From Emydura subglobosa (Eukaryota; Chordata; Testudines; Chelidae), in contig ML679961.1 in the NCBI GenBank assembly GCA_007922225.1, positions 1,594,960 to 1,658,959 of the forward strand: a stretch of DNA of 64,000 nucleotides, given 5' to 3'. Shown here in pieces: positions 34,008-47,204 of the stretch. The position numbers were made by a program, and so were the translations under genes. The notes beneath the pieces are model-generated. The model did no database searches and was not told the DNA's origin. It saw only the letters and a program-made list of their open reading frames with translations. The stretch's first letter is position 1; the number at the start of each line of letters is the position of its first letter.

Positions 34008-35345
34008 AATTCATGTAGTGGAAGGCCAGACAGGACCATTAGTCTGATCTCCTGCGTAGCACACACCATTAAATTTCACCCAGTTGCCCCTCTATTAAGC
34101 CCAATAACTTGGTTTACATTAAAGCACACCTTTCAGAATGCAATCCAGTCTTGATCTGAAGACATCATGAGATAGAGAATCCATGACTTGTCTTAGTAAT
34201 TTGTTCCAATAGTTAATCACCCTCATTGTTAGAAATATTGTTCCTTCTAATTTAAATGTATCTGACTTCATCTTCCAGCCATTGGTTCTTGTTCTGCCTT
34301 TCTCCCTTGGAGTAAAGAGCCCTTTAATACTCATTCTTTTCTCTCCTTAAACATATTTGTACACCATCGTCAAGTCACGCTTCAATCTTCTTTTTGACAA
34401 GCTAACCACATGGAGCTCTTTAAATCTTTCACTGTAAAGCAGGCATTTTCTTGAGTCCTCCAACCATTTTTGTGGCTATTCTTTGCACCATCTCATTTTT
34501 AAACATCCTTTTTAAAATGTTTTCTCCAGAACTGAGCACAGGGTTCCAGTATCAGTCTCACCAGTGCTATATACAGACATAAACTCCTTTCCCTCCTCCA
34601 CCTAGCTATCTCACCCCCATTTATACATCCAAGGATAGCGTTGGCCTTTTCGCCACAACACTACACTAGGATCTTGTGTTGAATTGTTTGTCCACTATGA
34701 CCCTAAAGCCTTTTCAGCACACTGCATTTCAGGATAGATATGGCTGGCATTCCATGTTCCTAGATGTCTAATTTTGCTTTTGTGTGTATTAAAACACATT
34801 TTGTTTGAATGGTCCAGCTTCACAAGGCAATCCAAATCACTCTGTATGACTGCCATGGCCCTCTCATAATTTATCATGCTGAAATTTTTTTGTGCCATCC
34901 ACAAATTTTATCAGCAGTGATTTTATATTTCCTGCCAGATCATTGATAAAAATGTTGCATGGCATTGAGCCAGGTGCTGATCCCTGTGGAACCTCACTAG
35001 ATACACCCCTATTTGATGATGATTCCCTGGTGACAACTAGTTTTTGACATGTCAATTAGCCAGTCATCTATTTAATGTGTGCTTTATTAATATTGGATAG
35101 TGCTAACTTTTTAATCAGAATGTCACGAGGTACGTAGTCAAACGACTTACAAAATTATCAGTGTATTACATATATACAGTTACCTTTATTAACCACATTT
35201 GTAATCTCGGTAAGAAAATGAAATCAGAATTTTTAGCAAGATCTATTTTCTGTAAAACCATGTTGACTGGCATTCATTATATTCCTATACTTTTAATACT
35301 TTTCTGATTGAATCCCGTATCAGCTTTCCCATTATGCCCAGCTCT
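34008..35345 (-). mobile_element. CR1 LINE, 1.3 kb
   Basis: Minus-strand CR1 running from the 3' UTR ('ggccagacaggaccattagtctgatctcctgcgtagc' region) through ORF2 C-terminus (TIFLTMRVINYWNKLLRQVMDSLSHDVF at 34119-34334) to the reverse transcriptase core. At 34864-35055 the frame has EVPQGS, CNIFINDLAGN and KFVDG, where the FADD box is changed to FVDG. Upstream it reaches the 'gccagtcaacatggttttacag' block near 35265. Multiple stops, dead. Confidence 0.88.
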
Positions 35346-35515
35346 GATGTCTGATATAAAAACTTAATATCAGTCAGAGATCATCACAGCCAACTCTTTT
35401 AGGACTCGTGGTTACCTGGACCTGCATCGTTATTAACAATGTTAAGCTCTCCAGCTAGTCATAGACCTACACCACTGTTAGGATAGGTTTTGTTTCAGAT
35501 ATATTTAAAAATGGA

Positions 35516-36203
35516 ATCATAGAATATTAGAGATGGAAGGGACCTCAGGACATATCTAGTCCAAACCCCCCTCAAAGCAGGACCAACCCCAACTAAATCA
35601 TCCCAGCCAGGGCTTTATCAAGCCAGGCCTTAAAGGCCTCTAAGGATGGAGATTCCACCACTTCCCTAGGTAACCCATTCCAGTGCTTCATCACCCTCCT
35701 AGGGGAAAAGTTTTTCCTAATATCCCACCTAGACCTCCCCCACTGCAACTTGAGACCATTGCTCCTTGTTTTATCTTCTGCCACCACTGAGAACAGCCTA
35801 GCTCCATCCTCCCTGGAACCCTCTTTCAGGTAGTTAAAGGCTGCTTCAAATCCTCCCTCATTCTTCTCTTCTGCAGACTAAACAAGCCTGGTTCCCTCAG
35901 CCTCTCCTCATAAGTCTTGTGCTCCAGCCACCTCATCATTTTTGTTGCCCTCCGCTGGACTCTCTCCAGCTTCTCCACATCCTTTCTGTAGTGGAGGGTC
36001 CAAAACTGGACACAATACTCCAAATGCGGCCTCACCAGTGCTGAATAGAGGGGAATAATCACTTCCCACAATCTGCTGGCAATGCTCCTACTAATGCAGC
36101 CCAATATGCTATTAGCCTTCTTGACAACCAGGGCACACTGTTGACTCACATCCAGCTTCTTATCCACTGTTACCCCCAGGTCCTTTTCTGCAGAACTGCT
36201 GCA
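35516..36203 (-). mobile_element. CR1 LINE 3' end, younger subfamily
   Basis: The minus strand starts at the tail (TCATAGAATATTAG) and 3' UTR, then a nearly intact ORF2 C-terminus in two frames: 35593-35787 ([38 protein letters not shown]) and 35826-36200 ([42 protein letters not shown]). A frameshift near 35800-35830 separates them. It is the same subfamily as 2380 and 52861. Confidence 0.92.
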
Positions 36204-38024
36204 TTGCCCATCTGTAGCTCTGCACAGGATTCTTATTGTCCCATTGTACTCAATGGAGACATCACAATAAGACGAATAAGTAAATTTTACTCTTGTCTCA
36301 CAAACTCTGCATTTACGCAAAACTCCTCATAGCTCAGAAAGACTCAATTGATTTCAATAGGGGTTGGACTGGCACTGAAAAGGGTCTAGGTCTTTGATGG
36401 AGCTCATCGATAGAGCTGAGACATGCTCAGTACTTCAAATAGAGATCACTGCTGTGCCGCCTGCAAAGGGACGCAGAACTGCAACGTGGACTACCCAAAA
36501 CGAGCCCTTACTGCCCATCAGGGAGAAGAAACACATCCTCTACTTCAGGCCTTGTGCAGCTGTGGAAGGACCTCCAGGAATGGGCTTTTGGAGTCTACTT
36601 CAGTGAAACGCTGCACCTAGTAATTTTAGATTCAATTAATTGTCCTGCATATTGTTCACAAATACATTGCTAAAGAGTAATTAAAGAGCCACTAGGTCTG
36701 CTAGTCTGTGTAATACTTGTGCCCCATATCAGTCATGCCAGCTACTCCTGCGTCTGGATGTATTCCGATTCTTTGCGGTATATTTCTGAATGCTAGGGTT
36801 TCTTGAAAGCTGCACGGAAGCTGAGGTGTTTCCTAAAATTATAGGAAGAGCAGAATTATTAATGCTAGTGGTGTTTGTGTAGTGGTATTTTATGCCTATT
36901 ATATCATGATTCTTGACTGATTTCTGATAGCCATTAAAAATGATCTTATTCCTGGTGTCATGTAAAATTCAGTGTTACATAAGGCAGTCAAGCAAGACTT
37001 ACAATGAGCTGATCTGAAAGTAAAAATTCAGACAGACACTCACTTTCTGTTATGCATCATGTAAAGGTACATCACTATCCCTGTCTCTGATGCCTCAAGA
37101 AGGCTTCAGAGGAAATATATCTTTTCCAGTGGTGTATCTGTGTTGTGCCTTTACCGGTTGTCTAGTTTGTTTCACACTGAAGCCTCTATTTGTGCAGCAA
37201 TATTTAATTGGTTATGGATGTGCTAAGCCTGACACTTGGCTCTACCTAAGAGGAATTTAGGATTTTGGTCTGTCTGGATGGAATGAAGTAGAATGCGCCC
37301 TGTAAGCACAATAACAGAGGTTTCTCCATTGGTTTTTTTTATATAATCTAAGCTTTTTTCTACTTAGTTTTCACAATTCTATATCTATTTTCAACAGACT
37401 GATTTTTATGTGCTTGCAGATATCATGAATATCATTAGACTCTTCCTATTTACATCTGTTGTGGTCTTACCCCACAATGGCACATTTTCACCTCACCGCT
37501 GCCATTCCCATGGTGCAGCACATTTGGAGTTGTGAATAATGCATCAGAATCTAATATCAGTTATAAACAGCTGTACCTTTATTAATTAAAGCTCATCTTG
37601 CAGGCTGTGTGCAACAGTTGTCTTTCTGAAGAGCAAAGGAAAAGATACATGCCTTATGAACAACTAAATAGAGAGTCGTGTGGAACGTTCAGCTTTTAGC
37701 AATAAAAATTACTATAATTAAAATCTCCCAAAATGCACTTATTCCTCCTCCTTTTCCCCTCCCTTCTCACTCCCACACCACTGCATTTTACTTGTGGAGT
37801 ATTATATGTATTGGATCAAATTCTGCTCTTATTTACTCCCAGACAACACCCTGAGAAAAACAAATAGCTAGGTCTATTAAAATACCTGGCTTCTCACAGA
37901 CACTGTAAAGTTCCTAACTTCTTCAGATGCACAGCTGCTACAGTCAAAGTGAACTGGAATACTTGTATTCAAAGTTGGCTTTGTAAAACTATTCAGGATT
38001 CTAAGGGAAACTTTTCACACCCTG
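36204..38024. other. Unassigned non-coding DNA
   Basis: 1.8 kb with no recognised repeat, no long frame and no tandem array. Confidence 0.45.
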
Positions 38025-38230
38025 GGGCCTAAAGTGAGTATCCTACATCCACATTTAGCCCCCCAGGTTGCAGTGATATTCCAAGTACGGCGAAACCATT
38101 GCTACCTTTGACTTCCGTGGGATTTGTGAGTGCTCAGCACTTCTGAAACTCAGGTTCCCAACATTTAATTGCCCATATATGGACATAGGAGACGCAGTTT
38201 AGCTTCCCAGTCTCAAATATGCTGATCTGG
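38025..38230. repeat. Possible old interspersed repeat
   Basis: Phrases such as 'ggggcctaaagtgag', 'gagtgctcagcacttctgaaactcagg' and 'atatggacataggagac' resemble a widespread reptilian non-autonomous repeat. No termini are visible. Confidence 0.3.
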
Positions 38231-38463
38231 GTCATTAAATGTCACTTCATCCCAGTTCTGACTGCCTGACCAAGCCCCTGTGCTCCTCTGCAGCACTGCA
38301 GTAGGGTGATATGCGTCCAGGATGAAATTCACCCCTGGTGCAGGCAGTAAGCTCCAAGCTTACACACCACTTTACTCCCTAATGAAGTCCTCAAAGCAGA
38401 GCTGAGGAGGGACATAAATGGTGCCTAGATCTCACGCTATGCCTGGTAGAGGAAGGACCAGTG

Positions 38464-38776
38464 TCAGAGATTCAGAGATTCCCAGGCTAGAAGGGACGAT
38501 AGTGATCATCTAGTCTGATCTCTTGTATAACACAGGCCAGAGAACTGCCCCAAAACAATTCCTGGAGCAGAGCTTTTAGAAAAACATCCAGTCTTGATTT
38601 AAAAATTGCCCATGATGTAGAATCCACCCTGACCCTCGGTAAATTGTCCAGTGGTTAATTACACTCATCGTTAAAAATTTACCCCTCGTTTCCAGTCTGA
38701 ATCTCTCTAGCTTCAACATCCAGCCACTGGATCGGGTTACACCTTTCTCTGCTACATTGAAGAACATCATATAACT
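38464..38776 (-). mobile_element. CR1 LINE 3'-end fragment
   Basis: Minus-strand CR1: 3' UTR ('gattcagagattcccaggctagaagggacgatagtgatcatctag') followed by ORF2 C-terminus (RLETRGKFLTMSVINHWTIYRGSGWILH). Same subfamily as the 6956 and 28060 copies. Stops and truncation. Confidence 0.88.
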
Positions 38777-39089
38777 AAGCAGAAACCCTCCCATACACAC
38801 AACCCCTTTCTCTACAAGAGCCCAGCACACTGAGTATGAAGGGAGGCCCTGGTTTCCGGGCACCATTAGGCTTCTGCTGTGTCCACAAGCACCACATCTG
38901 ATATCTCAATCAGGAGCCTACTCCCCTGCATGCTTCAGAGCCTGTTCCACTGAGGTTGACTAAACCCTAGTGCACAAGGTATTTTAAAGGTGAGGTGGAC
39001 ATGAACCAGGCAAAGATCCACTAGTCACCTTGTGTGGGGAAGGGGAGCCACAGAGAGCCACTACATTGGGACAAAGGATGGAAGCTCCA

Positions 39090-39470
39090 TTTTGTAAAAG
39101 AACTTCAGATTTGTTCTGAACCGGAACAACACCCAAAAACTTTGAAATTCTCTGTGAAGGAAAATTATGATTTTTTTTTTCTACTTCAGGTTGTTTGAAA
39201 TATTTGGTTTCAACAAAATCAAAATGTTTAGCTTCTATTTCAACTTCTTTTAAATGTGTAGTGTGCAATATATAACAACACAAAATAACTCAGAAGTTCA
39301 AATAAAAAGTTGGTTGAAAAGGAAAAAACACATTTGCTCAGAAAATGTCTAAATGAGACATTTCAGCATTGTTGGAACATATTTTTTCCATTTTTCCCCC
39401 TTGAAATATTCCAGCGAAATTGACCTGATTTTCAGAAGCATTTAGTTTTTCATGGAATTGCATATGCCGA
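39090..39470. repeat. AT-rich repeat, copy 2
   Basis: Same word composition as 9895-10290 ('gaaatatttggtttcaac', 'aaaatgttt', 'gagacatttcagcattg'). Orientation relative to copy 1 is unclear. Confidence 0.4.
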
Positions 39471-40009
39471 TGGAACATTATTCCATCAGAATTTCTCTGA
39501 GCAACTTTAGGAATCACAGCACATCGAGGAGATACTGCTCTGACTCCATTGCTGCTCAGAAGACTAAGGCCCTAACCCTAGCCCCCGGACTTGGGTTTGT
39601 GTTGGATTCAGAATCTAGCCCAAGGAGTGTGTGCTTCAGAGAGCCCTGTTTTTCCCTAAGTACGTTATCATATCTTGCATTTCTCCAAGTGTTTTATTCT
39701 TCACTGACCATGTCGCTGATCTGACTAGGTCCCTTTGTATTAATTTTCAGTCCCACTAAAATTTGCAACTCATCCCACGTTAGTGAATTTTATGAAAAGG
39801 CTGATTGTTCTCTCTTCTGTAGCATCAGTGAAGGAATGATTTTCCAATGGGAAACCTAGTGCAACACCGGGGAATCACTCTGATGTCATTATTTTTGGTA
39901 ACACAAACCCAGGCCATATTTGTTTAGATTGAAATCAGACTGGATAACAGCATAACGTAAGGGTAATCTGGGGATACCTAAATTGCAGTAATGAAGTATC
40001 TTAAAGAAG
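39471..40009. other. Mostly unassigned; possible ancient CR1/L3 relic
   Basis: Around 39660-39890 the order of phrases ('gatctgactaggtccctttgtattaattttcag', 'ttgcaactcatcccacgttagtgaattttatg', 'ctagtgcaacaccgggg') follows the minus-strand reverse transcriptase region of old CR1/L3 LINEs, but is too decayed for a firm call. Confidence 0.35.
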
Positions 40010-40560
40010 AGACTATCAAGTAGACACAGGGAGATGGTATTACCTCTGTATACAGCATTAGTGAGACCATTACTGCATACTGTGTGCTATTCTGGTGTCC
40101 ATATTTCAAAAAGGATGTTGACAGATTGGAAAGGGTGCAGGAAAGAGCTACAAAAATGATTCAACATCTGGAAAACCCGCTTTACAGTGAGAAATTGAAG
40201 AAATTCAGTCTATTCAGGTTACCAGAAAGGAAGTTAAAAGGTCACTTGATTGTAGTGTTTACAAGTACCTATATAGGAAAAAGAGCCTGATTTCTTCTTA
40301 GGCTAATAAACAAATTCATAACAAGACCCAAAGCCTGGAAGGTGAAGCTTGAAAAATTCGTATTAGAAATAAAGCACTTTTTTTTTTTACAGTGAGGGCA
40401 ATTAACCACTGGAAAAATGTACCTAAGGAGGTGGTAGATTGTACCTCACTTGAAGTCTTTCCATTAAGATGTGGAAGCCTCTATAAAAGATGTGATCTAA
40501 CTTATTCATACGTTATGGACCTGATGAAGTTCTCTGGCCCAGCATGGGACATTTGTGTCG
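40010..40560 (+). mobile_element. CR1 LINE C-terminus, decayed
   Basis: The frame at 40084-40290 reads MLFWCPYFKKDVDRLERVQERATKMIQHLENPLYSEKLKKFSLFRLPERKLKGHL, a diverged version of the CR1 block seen at 2400-2580. Downstream there are remains of INHWKNVPKEVVDCTSLEVF (near 40400-40460). The T10 run at 40379-40388 interrupts it. No ATTCTATG tail. Confidence 0.82.
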
Positions 40561-42149
40561 CCTGATCCTGTTCCCACCACTGCCATTGCTGGGTTCCAGG
40601 ACTTGACCCTTACTCTGTGTGTATGTGTGCAGTCTGTCTATGCCTTTGCCAACAGAAGAGCTGAGTAAATCATTTTTAGCCAGACATGGTTGATGAGCTT
40701 CTGTTGCTTTTATCTTCATGCATTGTCTCTGATTTTTCCACATCTTTATTAATTAATTCAAATTATTGCCAAACATTTCCATGGACTGACTGTTGGTCGG
40801 TAGGCTGTTTGGGAGCAGCTCATTACAAGTATTCAGTGCTTCCACTCTATAATGTGTTGATTAATTCTGGGCTGGGGACAAGGTACAATTTCTGTTTCCT
40901 GATTAGACAAGTATAACTCTTAGAGTAGAGGTGCAAGTTGACTACTACTCAGAATTTGCTTGCCGTCAACATGTTCTAAATCTGTATCCCTGCCGATTCT
41001 ATCACCCCAGCATTCTTCCAGAGACTTTTTTGGCACTGAGTTTGATAATGCACTGGTTTCTGAGACAGAATTCTGAAATACCAGGACATAAATCTTGAGT
41101 AATACAACCTGCATAGTCTTTTCCTATATGAATCTAATAGGAACCTGAACTGTACAATAATTGTCCACATATTTTAGTCCATATCATCATTTTTACTGCA
41201 GCCTACTGCTCCATTAATTATTTCCTGTTCTTTAGCTTCCAAAGTGTTCCAAATGTACATACATGTTTCCTGCATGTTACATTAGAATATACTATTGAAG
41301 CAGATGAGATACACCTTGAGTGAAATGTTGGTCCAAATCTTGAAGTCCTTAGCTTTTATCCTGGCAAAGCTCCCATTACAGCTAGGTTTGCCAGAATAAC
41401 GACAGAATAAGGGGTGTAGGATTTAGTTCTATATGAATTTGTATATGTTTGTATTTGTTAAAAAAACACTTTTACATAAAAAGGCTCAGATCCTAAAAGG
41501 CAAAGCAACCATCAGGATTTCTAAGCTGATCTGAGTGACTGTCTCTAATTTAAATTAAATTTAAATGCAATCTCTCCACACATCTTTTCCTAAATGGTAT
41601 TCCCTCCCAGATCTCCAGTGAACAAAAATAATTGTACTCAGTCTGGTGCCTTGTTTGACAAGATCAATTGATTGCAGCATGAGGCTGAAGTAGGGCTAAT
41701 GTAAAACAAGCTTTCATTGATTGTTGGAATGGCATTGGCTTCACAGGGAATTTAAAGTAACATCAGGTTCAGAAGCAAAAGCAATACCAAGTCACAAGAA
41801 ACTGTTGTCTGCAGTTTTGAAGGATTGGGACTCGCCTTGCATTTTTACAGGCATTCAAATGAAGCATCGTCTAAGAGGAAAAGGAAGAGCATTTCTACTT
41901 TTTAATTGCAACTTTTACAAATATAGAGCAAGGTCAAAGCCCACAGCCTAGCAAAGAAATTGATATCATCAACCATTATTGTTACAAGAAATCTTAAATC
42001 TATTAAGCTAGTTAATACGTCAATGAAAATTGGCCTACCTCCATGGAGTTCTGGAGATCTTGTAATATTTTACACCAGCTGACGTTCTGGATCCATAATG
42101 TTGGCTGCATCCAAATCTGGAAATATCCCTATTCCTAAAACAGCTGGGG
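40561..42149. other. Unassigned non-coding DNA
   Basis: Nothing recognised; frames do not exceed 76 codons. Confidence 0.45.
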
Positions 42150-42560
42150 CCATGGTTTTTTTATTTTTATTTTTTTACTTTTTTGGGTCCGAAAAAATTG
42201 ATTTGCTAAAACCGAAGCTGTTTGCAGGAAAAGGTTGGTTTCCAGTTTAAAAAAATTGTAAAGAAAAGTTTCAAAATTGTCAGTGTCTCATTTTGATTTT
42301 TTGAAACCAAAATGTTTCATTTTTAAATGATTTGTTTTTGTTTTCAAATTTTAGTTCATTTATATTTTTTAAAAGTTCTGTTTGTTAATTTTGAAATCAA
42401 AACAAGATGTATGGAAATTATCAAAACCAATAGCTAAGTTGACCTTTTTCCTGATTACCATCTGCATTTTCCCCCCAGGTTATAAATTCATGGTAATTTC
42501 AAGATTTCAACTTTTTGTCCTGCTTTGGGACAGTGAAAAAATTTGAAATCTCAAATATTC
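42150..42560. repeat. AT-rich repeat, copy 3
   Basis: Extended AT-rich block with 'attttgattttttgaaacc', 'aaaatgtttcatttttaaatg' and related words, like copies 1, 2 and 4. Confidence 0.4.
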
Positions 42561-42869
42561 TCACAATTCTCTCTTTAAACTCATTATCTTCATACGTACA
42601 ATTCACCCTCCTCAAAAATAGGACAGACAAATAAACTAGAAACAAAATATTCCAGATCCAGATTGATGTAAAACAGTGTAGCTGCCCTGATGTCAATAAA
42701 GCTGTGCTAATTTACACTGAGTGATGAGGGTTGGGACATAATTTCTATTTGGAAACTGACATTATACCAAAGAGAATATGGCTAGTTTGTTTTCCATGCC
42801 AAAGTAGGACAATTAAAAGACATTTCACATTTGTCCACTATTTTTATAGAAAAAAGGTAGCCTTTTACG

Positions 42870-43215
42870 GTGTCATAGGTTTAAGGCCAGAAGTGACCAT
42901 TGGATCATCTAGTCTGACCTCCTGTACAATACAGGCCATTAAATTTCACCCAGACACCCCTGTATTAAACTCACCAACTTTAGTTAAAAGAGGGCATTTC
43001 AGTTGTCAAGAGCCTGAACTGGTATGTACCATAGGTGGAGAAGAGGAGAGACCATTTTGCCAAAGCAATCAGAGCACTCTCTAACAGTGACGAATCCTCA
43101 TTATTTACTACCCCACCAATCTTTGTGTAATCTGCAAACTCACCAGCATCATCTAGATCATTCATAAAGATATGAAATAGCATTGGACCAAGAACAGATC
43201 CTAGGGGACCCCATT
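42870..43215 (-). mobile_element. CR1 LINE with internal deletion
   Basis: Minus strand: 3' UTR (42870-42990, 'taaggccagaagtgaccattggatcatctagtctgac') followed, after a short unclear stretch, by reverse transcriptase core (VLGPMLFHIFMNDLDD, EFADYTK; FADD changed to FADY) at 43080-43215. ORF2 C-terminus is missing between them, as at 32798. Confidence 0.8.
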
Positions 43216-45910
43216 CAGCCTCAGTATCAGCATTCACTCTGTATAATCTCTACAGTACATCTATACATGAGCATTGCAGCAACGTTGGAGCAGATGTGAG
43301 AAGCTCAGAACTGCTAGAGGGGGCACTGAAAATGAAGATGACTTTCCAAAAACTAAAGTTTAATCAATGTAACCCAAATTTTATATTTACTCCAAAAATG
43401 TGACCTTATAATTCAGATCCTCCATATTCTTAATCCCTAGAGTTCTCAGGCAAGTGGATTTAAAACATAGCGTCTGGTTTTAAAAAATGTCGAGACTTAC
43501 TAATAGGTGTGCAAAACAGGACAAACATTTGGGGCTCCTGATGGGTGCATGTCATGTCACCAGTTCTCCTCCTGGCTTCATGTGGATGGTCAATAATCAT
43601 CAGGCATGTATTTATAAAGGCCAGAAATGTAGGGACTGGAGTACACAAATAAACCTGCATTGTTTGGTGTGGGGTGTATTTCATTGCAACTGTATCATGC
43701 TGAATATATATTGTATGTATTTTTTGTTATTTCCCCTTATTTTCTCTATTTAAGACATTGACCGTCAATTGAGGCATGTTCTATGGATGAGGATGTCTAT
43801 TCTCTTTATCATTCTATGTCTGTCTTAGTTTTGTTTAGCTGTTGTTTTAAGAGGAAAATGAAGGCCCAGAGAAAGCAAGATGTGGTTTTACAGGGATGAA
43901 AAGTAGGCTAATGTAGTTCAGATTCCCTTCATCACTCTAATGTGAGCCGTCGTGAAGAATGACATCCTGCATCCCAATGTTTTGATCTCACATGCCTGTC
44001 TGCAGTAAATCAGTGCAGTGGGATAATGATTTACTGTTACACGATACACATACAAATATGAAACCACACTTCCACTCCGTTATCATGTTGCTTTTCCAAT
44101 TTGATATGGTTGGTGGTGAACAGAAAGCGAGATCTGTGAATTAAAATAATTTTTAACCAGCAGCTCTTTTCTAGTTCCATGTTTCCTTCATAGCCTCACT
44201 TCACACGTTGAAAACACCAGTCCTCATTTTCTAATGAGACAAAATCCTGAAACTGCCATCCCTGTGATAGTCTGCTGTCTCTCTGGCTCATTTGCCATTC
44301 CTATCTGACACTGCAGTCCATAGGACCTTCTGTGACACTGTGCTCGAAACAATTTTAATCCGGAATGACGCTACTGGTGTTAGTGAGTGGTGAAATAACA
44401 CTGGTGGAATAGAATGAGACCTAAATTATCACCCTGTCAACTTTATCTCCCAGAGGAGAACTGGGAGAATGTGTCCTTTGCTTAGTTACTCAGAGTCCCG
44501 CAAAGACGTCCTGTGTTGTGTGTTGTTTTAAAGGAGCACAATACACAACTCGCTGTCAGTCAATTGGCAGTGAACAGAAGCACGTTTTATGTTCTGATCA
44601 ATCACTGTTCTTTTCTCTGTATGAGGTTAGATAAACTTCTACTTCCTTCTCTGTTTGGTGTTGGTTTAAGTTACAGCCACACCTTTGCCTGAGTAATTCA
44701 CTTCTAAAAGGTAAACTTTTCTCTATGTGCCCAGGAGAACATTGAAGGTGCATTAATCAAAACTCTTTTCCCTTTCCTTCCCACTTCAGATCTCCCATCA
44801 CGCCTCCTCCCGCACCACACACAGTAAGCAGCAACCACACCACATCTTATGAGGCCAAACCAGTGTCACTGCTGGGCAAGACATGGGCAAGCCATGATAA
44901 AGAATTGGTCAAAACTGTTTTCAGACATCAAATTACTATGGAAAGTGGGTGTGTTGTATGGTAACATCCCACCCCAATAAACAGTCAACATGCTCCGAGA
45001 ACAGAGGACAATCAAGCTTTTACTTATAAAACTAGTTTTAAAGAATAACTATCAAGAAAAATACATTTTTAAACAGCCTCCATGAATTAAACGTGAGGAG
45101 ATGTGATGGGTATGTGAGTAAGTGCTGGGCTGGATTGATGAATACCTGCTGAGTGATGTCTAAAGGGATTGCATGGTGGTATTAAAATACAAGCAATCCC
45201 TCTCTCATTCTCACTGTAAATATCATGCCCTGGGTTGGTGTTTCCCTCATTTGAAGGGTTGTGTGTGTGCATTGCAGAATCTCAGAAGAGAATACAGGTG
45301 TTCCACCATTGTTAGTCTGTTTTTGGTTCAATCTCTCGGCACCTTAGTTTTTTGGGATGTGCACCATTTTTGGAAGGGTTTTGTGTCCCTTTCATAGAAA
45401 TGACAAGACAGAGCTGCATAACTAGACTAACTCCTGTAACACAGATGTCAATCCTTGTGTGATCTGACTGCAAAGCAAGGTCTGTGGAGTGTAAATAGAC
45501 ATACCTGAAACTTAACCAGCGTGACTCTTTAGATACAGAATTGCAACCCATTGAGATGTTTATTCACTGGTTGCATAGCTAGTGAAAATGGGGTTGCTGC
45601 CAGGTTCTGTATAAAGGCTGTGCAATCTGTTCAGGGATTTTAATTGGTGTCTGTTAAGACATGAGGGTTGTGGGTGTGTCAGAAATCTTAGGGCCTGATT
45701 CTTCTCTAATGTGCTCCAGAGCTGCCGGAGAGATGCTGGTGTGAAGAGCTGCAGCTGAGGTCAGTGTTAAAGCGCATGGGGTCTTCTTCAGGGCTCTAGT
45801 GAGATGAAGGGACATAATTTGATTGTACTGGGCAAACAGGGGAACCAGGGAGATGTGCTGTATAAATACACCCCTGATTCCGAACACAGCGCCAAGGACA
45901 CTTCTGGCCA
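43216..45910. other. Unassigned non-coding DNA (2.7 kb)
   Basis: No recognised repeat. Frames up to 122 codons are chance overlaps. The plain AT-balanced stretch around 43990-44180 is a candidate for conserved non-coding sequence only because it is repeat-free. Confidence 0.4.
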
Positions 45911-46720
45911 TTGACGGAGGTTGGGATTTGCAAAGCCAGGTGCCAGGAAACCTGCCCACCGTGGAGACTCTGCGACCCATGGGCGGCGGCACTGCGTGTC
46001 CCTGAAGTTCTGCCCCTCCCACTGGAAGGCCTCACCTCGGCGCTACCTCCCCTGCCAGTTCAGTACTTTTTTATCTACCTCCTTCTCTGCCCCAGGCAAT
46101 ATTTTATTCCTGAACTCCCTAGTCGCTGCCCCACGGGGTGCTTTCACTTCCTGCACTGGACACCCGACCCCTCGTACCTCGACCCAGCCTTGTCACTTCT
46201 CCTTCACACACACACCCATTTGCACGGCCCCCTCCTGCTTTCCAGCCTTCCCCTTCCTTCCCTCCCTTCGACATCCCTATGCGGAGCCTGCCAGAGATCT
46301 AGCGAAACTCAGCAGGCGGCTGTGAAGGGATCCAGTCATGGGGTGCTCTGGAGTCTGAACATTGCCCAGGCCCTGCTCCTGGCTGGGGGGTCTCTAGGCG
46401 GCCTCTCAGGGGGCCGATCCTCTGCCCAGCTCCCCTTCCAGAGAGCCGGGACCTCGCAGTCCAATTGCCCAGCTCCTGGGCCCAGTGCTGAGCCTTCAGG
46501 ATGGCCTGGAGCTGAGCCCCGGCCTCTCCCAGAACCCTGGCCCTGGGGGCACTTTGGGTCCACAGGCTCCCGTTTCCAGGGCACAGAATAGGTGTGACAC
46601 ATCACGTCACACACAGACAGACAGACAGATACGCTTTGCACAGGATCCTCACCCCGCCCCTCCCCATCTGAGTCTGGGTAGGCAGAGTTCCACCTGCCTC
46701 ATGAGGCTGCTGCTCTGCTC
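45911..46720. other. GC-rich block with a 226-codon chance frame
   Basis: This is the most GC-rich block of the window. It has open frames on three registers (226 codons at 45911-46591 plus, 134 at 45921, 101 on the minus strand). The translations are Pro/Leu/Ser-rich without any domain, signal peptide or repeat pattern. Simultaneous openness in several frames is what GC-richness alone gives. A (CAGA)4 run is at 46613-46629. Confidence 0.5.
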
Positions 46721-47204
46721 GTGCAGGTAAAAAGAGCTGAAAACCCAGCACAGATCGGCTGCTGCTCTTCTATAACCTTCTAGTCCCTCAACCAGGGGAT
46801 ACCGTGGTCAGCCCCCTCCGGTGGTCCCTGGCACTTACTAGATGACTTCATTGCCAGGTAACAACTCCCACAACAAAGCAGGTCTCCTGCGAGGGAGCGG
46901 CTCTATTGTCTAGGGTATTTGTATGTGAACAGAGAACCATCCCGATTTAGCACCCTCTGTTATCAGCCCTGCATCACAGCCCCTTGGAATTTCAGTCCAG
47001 CACTGAGGCTAAAGGACAATAGAGAAGGCACATGGCAGGACATCCAAAATGGAATTTGCAGCTTGAGAAAGATGCATACAGAGAGTTTGTGATCTCACAC
47101 AGAATTAATAAATTGTGCAGACAGAGGCTCCATAACCACAGAGCCGAGTCCACTGTTGCTGCTAGTTCTGGCGGAGATCGTTTCCCCAAAACCAAACAAA
47201 AGAT
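46721..47204. other. Unassigned non-coding DNA
   Basis: Nothing recognised. Confidence 0.45.

Noticed and set aside
45911..46591. 226-codon open frame as a protein-coding gene
   Set aside because: GC-rich DNA with several frames open at once, no domain, no plausible start context or splice support.
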